Made by a program: the position numbers and the translations under genes. From NCBI RefSeq assembly GCF_900095735.1, contig NZ_FNLO01000005.1:62001-126000 (forward strand): a stretch of 64,000 nucleotides of DNA, in the 5' to 3' direction. Position 1 is the stretch's first letter. Each line of letters opens with the position of its first letter. Below the pieces are notes generated by a model that was given only the letters and a program-made list of their open reading frames with translations, made no database searches and was not told the DNA's origin. Source of the DNA: Chitinasiproducens palmae (GTDB lineage Bacteria > Pseudomonadota > Gammaproteobacteria > Burkholderiales > Burkholderiaceae). Shown piece by piece: positions 55,488 to 64,000 of the stretch.

Positions 55488-56066
55488 TCAGTCGGCCTTC
55501 ACGCCCTCGACCTGGATCTGCAGCTTGGTCAGCATGTTGAAGCCGTACTTCTTGCCGTAGTCGATGCCGAAGTCGTCGCGGTTGAACTCGGCCTTCGCAT
55601 CCGCGCCGCACACTTCACGCTTGAGCATCGGATTCGTGAAGCACTTGAAGCTGTCCAGCTTCAGCGTGATCGGCCGCGTCACGCCGTGCATCGTCAACGT
55701 GCCGGCAACTTCGGTCGGACGGTCGCCGTCGAACTTGAACTGGTCGCCCTTGAACACGGCTTGCGGATACTGCGCAACGTTGAAGAACTCCGCGCCCTGC
55801 AGATGCTTGTCGAGCGGCGCATTGCCCGTGTCCACCGACGCCATGTCGATCGTCACCTCGACGCTGCCGGTCTTCGCTGCGCGATCCAGTACCACCTTGC
55901 CGGCGCTCTTGCGGAACTTGCCGCGCCATACCGACACGCCGCCGAAGTGATCGGCCTCGAAGCTCGGGTAGGTGTGGCTCGGATCCAGGTTGTAGGTGAC
56001 GCTCTGGGCAAAGGCGGGGCTGGCGATCAGGCCTGCCAGGGCGGCGACGATGAGTCGGTTCTTCAA
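55488..56066 (-). CDS. YceI-family periplasmic lipid-binding protein
   Basis: A 192-residue exported lipocalin-like protein. The signal peptide [20 protein letters not shown] is followed by the YceI domain: [45 protein letters not shown], then [16 protein letters not shown] and [11 protein letters not shown]. Family members bind long polyprenyl or quinone-like lipids in the periplasm. The start is TTG with GAGG upstream; no in-frame ATG fits the signal. Divergent from a LysR gene. Confidence 0.93.
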   Translation of the reverse strand: MKNRLIVAALAGLIASPAFAQSVTYNLDPSHTYPSFEADHFGGVSVWRGKFRKSAGKVVLDRAAKTGSVEVTIDMASVDTGNAPLDKHLQGAEFFNVAQYPQAVFKGDQFKFDGDRPTEVAGTLTMHGVTRPITLKLDSFKCFTNPMLKREVCGADAKAEFNRDDFGIDYGKKYGFNMLTKLQIQVEGVKAD

Positions 56067-56255
56067 GATAGATGCCTCGCTGGGTGTTGCGGAAAAAGGA
56101 TCGGTGCCGGCGGCGGACGCCCACGACGCGCGCTGCGTCGGCAGCGATCGATGCCACGGTGAGCCACGCTCGCACGACGTAGCAGTCGCACGTTAGCCGC
56201 ATCTCAGCATCCATGCAATCGCCTAGAATAGATTCTCACAATCGAAATATTGGAT

Positions 56256-57179
56256 ATGGACGACGTACGCGGACCTACCATCGAGCAGCTGCGCACGTTC
56301 GCCGCCGTCGCCGACGCAGGCAGTTTCACGATCGCCGCCGAGCGCCTCGGGCGGGCCCAGTCGGTGGTCAGCTACAGTGTCGCCGCCCTCGAAGCGGCGC
56401 TTGGCGTGAGCCTGTTCGAACGGGCGCGGCGCCGGCCGGTGCTGACCGAAGCCGGTCACGCGCTGCTCAGCGATGCCCGCCGTGTCGAGACCATGATGCG
56501 GGACATGCAGGCGAGGGCGGCCGGCATCCGGCAAGGACTGGAGGCCGAGGTGTCGCTGGCCGTCGACGTGATGTATCCGATCGACGCGCTCACCACGACG
56601 CTGGAGGATTTCGCCGAGGCCTTTCCCACCGTCGCCCTGAGCCTGCGCATCGAGGCACTCGGCGGCGTGCGCCAACTGGTTGGCGAAGGCTCGTGCACGT
56701 TCGGCATCAGCGGACCCAGCCTCGGTTGGGCCGACACGTTCGTGCCGCGCGGCATCGGCTCGTTCCTGATGATCGCGGTCTGCGCGCGCAAGCACCCGCT
56801 GGCCACGCTGGGCGGACCGATCCCGACCGCCGTGCTGCGCGAGCACACGCAGCTGGTCCTCACCGACCGCAGCCGGCTGACCGAGGGTCAGAACTTCGGC
56901 GTGTACGCGGCGCGCAGCTGGCGCATCGGCGACCTCGGCGCCAAGCACCGGCTGCTGCTGGCCGGCCTGGGGTGGGGCAACATGCCGCCGCACATGGTCG
57001 AGGACGACCTCGCGGCGGGACGGCTGGTGCGCCTGCTGCCCGCCGACCGGCCCGCCTTCCGATACAACTTCACGCTGATCCACCGCGCCGACTCGCCGCT
57101 CGGGCCGGCCTCGCGCTGGCTGGCCGAGCGCATCACGGCCGCTTCGGCCGCCTTGCCCGGCAGCACGGGCAGCGAGTGA
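56256..57179 (+). CDS. LysR-family transcriptional regulator
   Basis: A 307-residue LysR regulator: HTH MDDVRGPTIEQLRTFAAVAD, then RLGRAQSVVSYSVAALE and ERARRRPVLTEAG. The effector domain includes LRIEALGGVRQLVGEGSCTFGI and GLGWGNMPPHMVEDDLAAGRLV, as in regulators of efflux and redox genes. Divergent from yceI with 189 bases between, which makes yceI a possible target. ATG 56256 is preferred to TTG two codons upstream. Confidence 0.9.
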   Translation: MDDVRGPTIEQLRTFAAVADAGSFTIAAERLGRAQSVVSYSVAALEAALGVSLFERARRRPVLTEAGHALLSDARRVETMMRDMQARAAGIRQGLEAEVSLAVDVMYPIDALTTTLEDFAEAFPTVALSLRIEALGGVRQLVGEGSCTFGISGPSLGWADTFVPRGIGSFLMIAVCARKHPLATLGGPIPTAVLREHTQLVLTDRSRLTEGQNFGVYAARSWRIGDLGAKHRLLLAGLGWGNMPPHMVEDDLAAGRLVRLLPADRPAFRYNFTLIHRADSPLGPASRWLAERITAASAALPGSTGSE

Positions 57180-57276
57180 GTCCGGGCAGGGTACCCGCTC
57201 AGCGGACTTTCTGTATTATCTTCAGGCTGTCCCGCTTCGGCAGACCGCGTCTTCATCCAGTCATCGACGGACCCTC

Positions 57277-60200
57277 ATGCCGCAGACCTCTACTCACAAA
57301 AACCTGCTTGCCTTCAGCGTCCTGCTTGCGCTCGTGCTGGCGGTCTACGCCGGCGACATCCTGACGCCGCCGGGGCTTTCGGCATGGATCCTGTACATCA
57401 TCCCGGCCGGCCTCTGCCTGTTCGTCGAGGCGGTCTGGATTCCGCTGGCCATCGCGCTGGCCAGCACCGTGATGATCGCCCTCGGCTTCACGTTCACGCC
57501 GGGCATCGCGCCGTGGATGCCGGTCTCGAACCGGATCATCGGCCTGGTGACATTGTGGACGGCCTCGCTGTTCGCGGTGCGCTACATCCGCGCGCGGGCC
57601 AGCACGCAGCATTTGAACTGGCTGCAGCGCGGCCAGATGCAGGTGACCGCGGCGATTCGCGGCCTGACGCAGCCGGAGGAAATCGCCAACAACGCATTGC
57701 GCTCCCTGGTCACCTTCGTCGGCGCCCGCGTCGCCACTGCCTACATGCTCGACGGCGGCGAACTGCGCCGCATCGCGGCCTGGGCGCTGCCGAACGACGG
57801 CGCGCCCACGCGCCTGTCGATCGGCGAGGGATTGGCCGGGCAGGCGATCGTCGACCGGCAGACGCTGACCAGCCGCGGGCTGGCCGCCGATTACCTGCGC
57901 GTCGGCTCGTCGCTGGGCGAGGGCGTGACCAGCCATGTCTTCGCCTCGCCGCTCAGCGCCGACGGAGACGTCGTCGGCGTCATCGAGATGGGCTTCGTCG
58001 GCGACGCGCCGCACTTCGACGACGCGATCGAGCTGCTGCAGTTGTCGGCCGAGAACATCGGCATGTCGATGCGCGCGGCGATCACCCGGGCCCGGGTCGA
58101 GAATCTGCTGGTCGAGACGCAGCATCAGGCCGAGGAGTTGCAGGTGCAGCAGGAAGAACTGCGCGTCTCGAACGAGGAACTGGAGGAGCGCGGCCGGGCA
58201 CTGATGGATTCGCAGGCGCGCCTCGAAACGCAGCAGGCCGAACTCGAACAGACGAACGTGCAGCTCGAAGAGCACGCGCAACGCCTGGATCGCCAGAAGC
58301 AGGAACTGCTCACCGCGCAGCAGTCGCTGCTGGAAAATACCCGCGCGCTCGAACGGGCAAGCCAGTACAAGTCCGAGTTCCTGGCGAACATGTCGCACGA
58401 GCTGCGCACGCCGTTGAACAGCTCGCTGATCCTGGCCAAGCTGCTACAGGACAACAAGGACGGCAACCTGAGCGCCGAGCAGGTGCGTTACGCGAGCACC
58501 ATCTACTCGTCGAACACCGACCTGCTGTCGCTGATCAACGACATTCTGGACCTGGCCAAGGTCGAAGCCGGCCACATGGAAGTGGAGGCGGAGCCGTTCA
58601 CCGTCGAATCGCTGGTGCAGACGCTGTCGACCACCTTCGAGCCGGTCGCCAGCGAGAAGCGGCTCGGCTGGCGCGTGGAGATTGCCAGCGACGCGCCGCA
58701 GCAGTTGATCACCGACAACCAGCGCCTGCGGCAGATTCTGAAGAACCTGCTGTCCAACGCGTTCAAATTCACCTCGAACGGCGAGGTCACCCTGGCCGTC
58801 GCGGGCGCGCCCGGCGAGCGCGTGCGGCTGACCGTGCGCGACACCGGCATCGGCATCGACGCCGAGCACCAGGCCGTCATCTTCGAAGCCTTCCGCCAGG
58901 CCGACGGCACCACCAGCCGGAAGTACGGCGGCAGTGGACTGGGCCTGTCGATCTCGCGGGAACTGGCGCACCTGCTCGGCGGTGAAATCACCGTGACGAG
59001 CCAGCCGGGCCAGGGCAGCACGTTCGAGCTGACGATCCCGGTGCAGCACAGCCACAAGCCGTCCGCCGCCAGCCCGGCGCAAGTGCCGGCGCCGGCGCCG
59101 AAGCCGGCCCAGCCGCTGCCCGCGACGCCGGCGCGTACCGCCAGTTCCGTGATCGTGACGCCGACGCTGTCGCGCGCGGAGCCGGTTCGCGACACCGGCG
59201 CGTCGGCGCGCGGCGCCGCCCGGCCGACCGCCGCCGAAGCGCCGGCGCGCGCCACCCTGCCGCCCGCCGCGGGCATCCCGGACGATCGGGACAAGCTCAG
59301 CCAGGATCGTCGCGTGATTCTCGTGATCGAGGACGACCCGGCCTTCGCGCGCATCCTGTACGACCTCGCGCATGAACTCGACTTCGACTGCGTGCATGCC
59401 ACCACCGGCGCGGAAGGCATGCGTCTGGCCGAGGAACTGCAGCCCAGCGGCATCCTGCTCGACGTCGGCCTGCCCGACGACTCGGGACTGACCGTGCTCG
59501 AACGCCTGAAGCGCGACCCGAAGACGCGCCACCTGCCGATCCACATGGCGTCGGTGGCGGATCACGTCGAGGCGGCGCTGCATCTGGGCGCGATCGGCTA
59601 TTCGCTCAAGCCGACCGCGCGCGATGAACTCAGCCAGGCCATCCGGCGGCTGGAAGAACGTCTCGCGCAGCAGGTCCGCCGCATCCTGATCGTCGAGGAC
59701 GATCCGCAGCTGCGCGAGAACATCGGCCTGCTGTTGAAGGCCAACGACGTCGAGATCGACGGCGTCGGCACGATCGCCGATGCGCTGGCCAAGCTCGACG
59801 AAAAGCGCTTCGACTGCGTGGTGATGGACCTGACGCTGCCGGACGGCTCCGGCTACGACCTGCTGCGCGACATGGCCAACGGCGCGCCGCACAGCTATCC
59901 GCCAGTGATCGTGTATACGGGCCGGTCGCTGACGCCCGACGAGGAGCGCCGACTGCGGCAGTACTCGAAGTCGATCATCATCAAGGGCGCGAAGTCGCCG
60001 GAACGCCTGCTGGACGAGGTAACGCTGTTCCTGCACAGCGTGGAATCGGACCTGCCGGCCGACCAGCAGCGCATGCTGCGGCAGGCGCGGCAGCGCGACT
60101 CCGTGTTCGAAGGGCGGCGCATCCTGCTGGCCGAGGACGACGTGCGCAACATCTTCGCGCTCTCGCATGTGATCGAACCGCTCGGCGCGAAGCTGGAAAT

Positions 60201-60480
60201 TGCCCGCAACGGACGCGAGGCGGTCGAGTTCCTGAAGCGCGAGCCAGCAGTCGACCTGGTGCTGATGGACATCATGATGCCGGAGATGGACGGCCTCACC
60301 GCGATGCGGATGATCCGTGCCCAACCGAAGCTGGAACGGCTGCCAATCATCGCGCTGACCGCCAAGGCAATGGCCTCGGACCGCCAGCGGTGCCTGGACG
60401 CCGGCGCCAACGATTACATCTCCAAGCCGATCGAGGTAGAGAAATTGCTTTCACTCTGCCGCGTGTGGCTGTCTCACTGA
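57277..60480 (+). CDS. Hybrid sensor kinase with GAF, HisKA, HATPase and three receivers
   Basis: A 1067-residue membrane-bound hybrid kinase. Three hydrophobic segments occupy residues 10-105 and a GAF domain about 130-270 (ALRSLVTFVGARVATAYML...GVIEMGFV). A long coiled coil (about 275-365, Gln/Glu-rich) precedes HisKA with the phosphoacceptor in MSHELRTPLNSSL at about 373, then HATPase (LLSNAFKFT, DTGIGID, GSGLGLSIS). After a Pro/Ala linker come receivers at about 679-800, 801-920 and 947-1066 with Asp in LLDVGLPDDS, VMDLTLPDGS and LMDIMMPEMDG. First gene of a signalling operon with cheR, cheB and another kinase. Confidence 0.93.
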   Translation: MPQTSTHKNLLAFSVLLALVLAVYAGDILTPPGLSAWILYIIPAGLCLFVEAVWIPLAIALASTVMIALGFTFTPGIAPWMPVSNRIIGLVTLWTASLFAVRYIRARASTQHLNWLQRGQMQVTAAIRGLTQPEEIANNALRSLVTFVGARVATAYMLDGGELRRIAAWALPNDGAPTRLSIGEGLAGQAIVDRQTLTSRGLAADYLRVGSSLGEGVTSHVFASPLSADGDVVGVIEMGFVGDAPHFDDAIELLQLSAENIGMSMRAAITRARVENLLVETQHQAEELQVQQEELRVSNEELEERGRALMDSQARLETQQAELEQTNVQLEEHAQRLDRQKQELLTAQQSLLENTRALERASQYKSEFLANMSHELRTPLNSSLILAKLLQDNKDGNLSAEQVRYASTIYSSNTDLLSLINDILDLAKVEAGHMEVEAEPFTVESLVQTLSTTFEPVASEKRLGWRVEIASDAPQQLITDNQRLRQILKNLLSNAFKFTSNGEVTLAVAGAPGERVRLTVRDTGIGIDAEHQAVIFEAFRQADGTTSRKYGGSGLGLSISRELAHLLGGEITVTSQPGQGSTFELTIPVQHSHKPSAASPAQVPAPAPKPAQPLPATPARTASSVIVTPTLSRAEPVRDTGASARGAARPTAAEAPARATLPPAAGIPDDRDKLSQDRRVILVIEDDPAFARILYDLAHELDFDCVHATTGAEGMRLAEELQPSGILLDVGLPDDSGLTVLERLKRDPKTRHLPIHMASVADHVEAALHLGAIGYSLKPTARDELSQAIRRLEERLAQQVRRILIVEDDPQLRENIGLLLKANDVEIDGVGTIADALAKLDEKRFDCVVMDLTLPDGSGYDLLRDMANGAPHSYPPVIVYTGRSLTPDEERRLRQYSKSIIIKGAKSPERLLDEVTLFLHSVESDLPADQQRMLRQARQRDSVFEGRRILLAEDDVRNIFALSHVIEPLGAKLEIARNGREAVEFLKREPAVDLVLMDIMMPEMDGLTAMRMIRAQPKLERLPIIALTAKAMASDRQRCLDAGANDYISKPIEVEKLLSLCRVWLSH

Positions 60481-60625
60481 GGAGCCGCTCCGGCCGGTCG
60501 GGCCGGATCGTCGTGTCGTCGCCGCCTTCGCGACAGCGCGACACCGTCCCGGCCAGCCGGTTCCCATCCCGCGCGGCGGTGCCCCGGCAGCACCGCGCGG
60601 TTGTCCGGCTCCAAGGTTGACTGTC

Positions 60626-61450
60626 ATGGTTTCATCGCTGCAATCGTTCGATATCGAACTGAAGCTGCTGCTCGAAGGCATCTATCTCAAATACCAGTAC
60701 GATTTCCGCGATTATTCGCTGGCGTCGCTGCGTCGGCGGCTGACCCAGGCCACCGCCGACTTCGGTTGCGAGACGCTGTCCGAGCTGCAGGGGCGCATCC
60801 TCCGCCGCCAGGAAGATTTCGCACGGCTGCTGCAATATCTGACGGTGCAGGTCAGCGAGATGTTTCGCGACCCGTCGTATTTCCGCATGCTGCGCGAAAA
60901 GGTCATGCCGATGCTGCAGACCTATCCGTCGGTGAAGGTCTGGGTGGCCGGTTGCAGCAGCGGCGAGGAAGTCTGGTCGCTGGCCATCCTGCTGCACGAG
61001 GAAGGGCTGCTGGACCGCACCATCCTGTACGCCACCGACGTCAATCCGCAGGCCCTGCGCGCCGCCGCCGAAGGCGTCTATCCGCTCGACCGGATCGCTT
61101 CGTTCTCGCGCAACTACCTCGCCTCGGGAGGCCGGGCCTCGCTGTCCGACTACTATCACGCGAACTACGGCGCGGCGAGCTTCAGCCGCTGGCTCAAGCG
61201 GCAGGTGGTGTTCGCCGACCACAGCCTGGCGACCGACAGCGTGTTTTCGGAGGTGCACCTGGTGTCCTGCCGCAACGTGCTGATCTACTTCAATCAGCCG
61301 CTGCAGGACCGCGCCGTCGGACTGTTCGCGGATTCACTGGTGCGGCGCGGCTTCCTTGGCCTCGGTTCGAAGGAAAGCCTGCGCTTCTCGAAGCACAACG
61401 ACGCCTTCTCCGAATTCGACGCGCCGGCGCGGATCTATCAGAAGCGATGA
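60626..61450 (+). CDS. cheR: CheR-type protein-glutamate methyltransferase
   Basis: SAM-dependent methyltransferase of 274 residues. The N-terminal helical domain contains YDFRDYSLASLRRRL. The catalytic domain has VKVWVAGCSSGEEVWSLAILL (SAM motif), ILYATDVNPQALRAA and VSCRNVLIYFN. These are the marks of CheR, but the gene lies with a hybrid kinase and a receiver-less CheB rather than chemotaxis genes, suggesting methylation of a non-chemotactic sensor. ATG 60626 has AAGG upstream; an in-frame TTG three codons earlier is possible. Its stop overlaps the cheB start. Confidence 0.92.
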   Translation: MVSSLQSFDIELKLLLEGIYLKYQYDFRDYSLASLRRRLTQATADFGCETLSELQGRILRRQEDFARLLQYLTVQVSEMFRDPSYFRMLREKVMPMLQTYPSVKVWVAGCSSGEEVWSLAILLHEEGLLDRTILYATDVNPQALRAAAEGVYPLDRIASFSRNYLASGGRASLSDYYHANYGAASFSRWLKRQVVFADHSLATDSVFSEVHLVSCRNVLIYFNQPLQDRAVGLFADSLVRRGFLGLGSKESLRFSKHNDAFSEFDAPARIYQKR

Positions 61451-62058
61451 GCACCGAGCACAAGACATGGTTGCCCACCGCGAAGCGCGTCGACGCGGTC
61501 GTGATCGGCGCGTCGGCCGGCGGCGTCGAGGCGCTGGGCGTACTGCTGCCCCGTCTGCCAGCGGTGCTGCCGGTCGCCATCATCGTGGTGGTACACGTGC
61601 CGCCGGACGGCCGCGGCGAGCTGGCGCGGCTGTTCGACGAGCGCTGCGGGGCGCGCGTGCTGGAACCGGGCGACAAGGAACCGGCACTGCCGGGCGCGAT
61701 CTATTTCGCGCCGGCAGGCTATCATCTGTTGCTTGAGCAAGATAAAGTATTTTCCCTCTCGGTCGACGAGCCGGTGAACTACTCGCGCCCGTCGATCGAT
61801 GTCCTGTTCGAATCGGCCAGTTGGACCTACGGCGCACGGTTGCTGGGCGTGCTGCTGACCGGCGCCAGCGCCGACGGCGCCTCGGGCCTGCGGACCATCC
61901 GCCAGGGCGGCGGCCACGCTTGGGTGCAGTCGCCCGAGACTGCGCGCGCGGCGGTGATGCCGCAGGCCGCGATCGACCAGGACGCAGCCGACGAAATACT
62001 TACCCTGCCACAGATGGCCGAACGCTTGATCGAAGCGTTCGGCCGCGGGCGCGCTTGA
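61447..62058 (+). CDS. cheB: CheB-type methylesterase without receiver domain
   Basis: A 203-residue catalytic CheB domain: Ser in VVIGASAGGVEAL, His in VVVHVPPDGRGELA and Asp in LLTGASADGASGLRTI form the catalytic triad. FAPAGYHLLL and NYSRPSIDVLFESAS are family segments. The usual N-terminal receiver is absent, so activity is not controlled by its own phosphorylation; the adjoining kinase receivers could take that role. Starts with ATGA overlapping cheR and overlaps the next gene by TGATG. Confidence 0.92.
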   Translation: MSTEHKTWLPTAKRVDAVVIGASAGGVEALGVLLPRLPAVLPVAIIVVVHVPPDGRGELARLFDERCGARVLEPGDKEPALPGAIYFAPAGYHLLLEQDKVFSLSVDEPVNYSRPSIDVLFESASWTYGARLLGVLLTGASADGASGLRTIRQGGGHAWVQSPETARAAVMPQAAIDQDAADEILTLPQMAERLIEAFGRGRA

Positions 62059-63239
62059 TGGACAACAACAACATGGTTGGCTTGGAATCCGGCCTGATCC
62101 AGCGATCGGCCGACACGACGGCGGCGGTACCGCAAACCAAACTGCTGATCGTCGACGACGTCGAACAGAACATCGTTGCGCTCGAGGCGTTGCTGCAGCG
62201 TCCCGACGTGGAAATCCTGCGTGCCTCGTCGGGTTCCGAGGCGCTCGAACTGCTGCTCGGCAACGACGTGGCGCTGTCGCTGATCGACGTGCAGATGCCC
62301 GACATGGACGGCTTCGAACTGGCCGAACTGATGCGCGGCAGCCCGCGCACGCGCCACGTGCCGATCATCTTCCTGACGGCGACCGACCGCAATGCGATGC
62401 GCACGTTCCGCGGTTACGAGGCGGGCGCGGTCGACTTCCTGTACAAGCCGTTCGATCCGCACATCCTGCGCAGCAAGGTCGACGTGTTCGTGCAGTTGCA
62501 GGCGCAGAAGCTGCAGCTGGCGCAGCAGCTCGACGCCTGGCAGCAGATCGTCCGCACCAACGAAATCTTCACCGCGGTTCTCGGCCACGACCTGCGCAAT
62601 CCGCTGGCCGCCGTGTTGGCCTCGGCCGAGCTGCTGTCGCATCTGGCCGGCGACGACAAGCGGCTCCTCACGGCCGCCCAGCGCATCCACGCCAGCGGCA
62701 CGCGCATGGCGCGCATGATCGACCAGGTGCTCGACGTGGCGCGGGTTCGATCCGGCCAATTGACACTGGCACCGACGCCGACCGACGCACAGCTGCTGTG
62801 CCGCGGCATCATCACCGAGTTCGAGGCGGTCGGCGGCCAGGCCGCGCTACGGCTCACGGCAAGCGGCGACACGATGTTGGTGGCGGACGGCGACCGGCTC
62901 GCCCAGGTGTTGTCGAATCTGGTGGGCAATGCGATCCGCCACGGCGACCGCAACGAGCCGATCACGGTCGAGATCGACGGCACGCATCGTCACGCGGTGC
63001 AGATCGCGGTGAGCAACGGCGGCATGGTCGACCCGGCCATCCGCGACACGCTGTTCCGTCCGTTCTCCGGTCTCTCGCAAAACGAGGTGGCGCGCGGCAG
63101 CGATCGGGGCCTGGGACTGGGCCTGTACATCGCCCAGGAACTGGTCAACGCGCACGGTGGACGCATCGAGCTTTACTCGAGCATTACCGAGGGCACGACG
63201 TTCATGATCACGCTGCCGCGACGGCCGCCGCCCGCCTGA
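62058..63239 (+). CDS. Receiver-histidine kinase (REC-HisKA-HATPase)
   Basis: A 393-residue soluble kinase with an N-terminal receiver (about 28-145; Asp in LSLIDVQMPDMDG, Lys in FLYKPFD). A short coiled coil leads to HisKA with the phosphoacceptor in LGHDLRNPLAAVLAS at about 175, then HATPase (LSNLVGNAIRHG, RGLGLGLYIAQELV). The arrangement suggests its kinase is controlled by phosphorylation from the triple-receiver hybrid kinase upstream. Last gene of the operon; start overlaps the cheB stop. Confidence 0.92.
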   Translation: MDNNNMVGLESGLIQRSADTTAAVPQTKLLIVDDVEQNIVALEALLQRPDVEILRASSGSEALELLLGNDVALSLIDVQMPDMDGFELAELMRGSPRTRHVPIIFLTATDRNAMRTFRGYEAGAVDFLYKPFDPHILRSKVDVFVQLQAQKLQLAQQLDAWQQIVRTNEIFTAVLGHDLRNPLAAVLASAELLSHLAGDDKRLLTAAQRIHASGTRMARMIDQVLDVARVRSGQLTLAPTPTDAQLLCRGIITEFEAVGGQAALRLTASGDTMLVADGDRLAQVLSNLVGNAIRHGDRNEPITVEIDGTHRHAVQIAVSNGGMVDPAIRDTLFRPFSGLSQNEVARGSDRGLGLGLYIAQELVNAHGGRIELYSSITEGTTFMITLPRRPPPA

Positions 63240-63592
63240 CAGCGCGGCAGGCTGTCCGGCTCGATCGGCTTGCTCGGCTCGACGACTGCCGCGAGAACCG
63301 CTGCAATAACCGCCGCGCTGGCCGCTGGCAGGCCGGCGCGCGTCGGCAAGCGTCGGCGGCGCAGAAGGGGTGCCGGGAAGACGGACCCGACATCCGTATT
63401 CCCGGCAGGCGGCAGGGATGCCACCGTTGTACCGGCACGCGGCCGGCGACGGTGCGGCGCGAGCCGCCCGTTCAGTGATGCCTGCGCCCGGTCATCGCGC
63501 ACCGGCGCAGCGCACATCCGATGTCCTGTCGCACAACAGGACGCCGTCATCGACTTGCTGGCGTCGCCGCGGCCTGCTGCCGCAAGGCGACC
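63240..63592. other. Intergenic stretch after the signalling operon
   Basis: 353 bases between the converging REC-kinase and small membrane protein genes. Apart from the long palindrome at 63371-63407 nothing was seen. Confidence 0.5.
63371..63407. terminator. Long imperfect palindrome, possible bidirectional terminator
   Basis: TGCCGGGAA-g-ACGGA pairs with TCCGT-a-TTCCCGGCA around a seven-base loop: 14 of 15 positions pair. There is no T-run, so it may be a terminator stem, a protein site or an intergenic repeat element. Confidence 0.5.
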
Positions 63593-63793
63593 TCAGATCA
63601 AAGCCGGCAACGCCTCCAACACGATCAACGCGAGCAGGGCGCCGGCCACGGCGCCGACTGCGCGGATCGCACTGCAGCCGACTCGTGAAGCAAGCGGCAC
63701 GGCGCCGAGCAGGATGGCGCCGGCCAGCGCCATCGGAATCAACAGCAGCAGATTGCCCGTGGACAGCACGTGCAGCAGCGGTGGGAATGTCAT
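63593..63793 (-). CDS. Small two-helix membrane protein
   Basis: A 66-residue hydrophobic protein: MTFPPLLHVLSTGNLLLLIP with a first helix, a Cys-containing loop (ASRVGCSAIRAVGA) and a second helix GALLALIVLEALPALI. No family recognised. A strong GGAGGAAG site precedes ATG 63793, which supports translation. The upstream open frame is Arg-rich and not credible. Confidence 0.65.
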   Translation of the reverse strand: MTFPPLLHVLSTGNLLLLIPMALAGAILLGAVPLASRVGCSAIRAVGAVAGALLALIVLEALPALI

Positions 63794-64000
63794 GGCTTCC
63801 TCCCGGCGGACGACGTCATGCGTCTGCCGATGCTTGCCAGTATAGGAACGCGACGGGGCCATCATGCACCGGGGAAAACACCAGTCCGGCCCCACGTCAT
63901 GCCTGTCCACGAGCCCGTCCACGAGCGGAATGCCGCGTCGGCGGCGCCGCGCCGCGCGCCGTCCCGGCAGCGTCCGGACCCTGGCGCCGCGCTGCACGAT

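Overview
The window looks like part of the main chromosome of a high-GC betaproteobacterium in the Burkholderiaceae. The evidence is the rpmH-rnpA-yidD-yidC-mnmE block facing dnaA-dnaN-gyrB, DUF4148 and PsiF-type exported proteins, a hopanoid gene (hpnB), a second FtsI, and a cydP-cydA-cydB-cydX operon. Genus and species cannot be fixed from sequence reading alone. No tRNA, rRNA, CRISPR array or intact insertion sequence was seen.

Layout. 1-9.2 kb is mixed accessory and envelope content: a LysR regulator cut by the window edge, small exported proteins, HpnB, a Tat-type carbonic anhydrase, a PAP2 phosphatase, a 3-methyladenine DNA glycosylase and a lower-GC RhuM gene. 9.2-9.65 kb holds gene debris, including a tyrosine-recombinase fragment, against the 3' end of mnmE. 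9.65-20.9 kb is the replication and ribosome-biogenesis core. It is interrupted by a small HTH regulator with a 21-bp palindromic operator lying on its own promoter, between yidC and mnmE. 20.9-33.7 kb carries methyltransferases, an MHYT-GGDEF-EAL protein, a PAS hybrid kinase ending in a 9-bp minisatellite, a chemoreceptor and a quinone-reductase/GNAT pair. 33.7-41 kb carries proline iminopeptidase, FtsI, a translationally coupled SDR/GH15 pair and an EamA transporter.

41-52.9 kb is the most coherent block and looks like an oxygen-response island. It holds hemF, a NarL-type two-component system, a HemN-like protein without any of the radical-SAM cysteines, a lone receiver, FNR, a nitronate monooxygenase, ompW and cydPABX. 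FNR-type half-site pairs lie upstream of hemF, the hemN-like gene, ompW and cydP, three of them at class II spacing from a -10-like hexamer. 53-57.2 kb holds arginase with a divergent LysR gene, a YceI protein and another LysR gene. 57.3-63.2 kb is a tightly coupled signalling operon: a triple-receiver hybrid kinase, CheR, a receiver-less CheB and a REC-kinase.

Short tandem repeats (7-15 bp units) fill many intergenic gaps and some coding ends. Several conserved enzymes (MnmE, arginase, proline iminopeptidase) carry Ala/Ser/Glu-rich insertions, so repeat slippage seems active in this genome. The best candidate for an undescribed function is the cysteine-less HemN paralogue at 44092-45432 under an apparently ideal FNR promoter.
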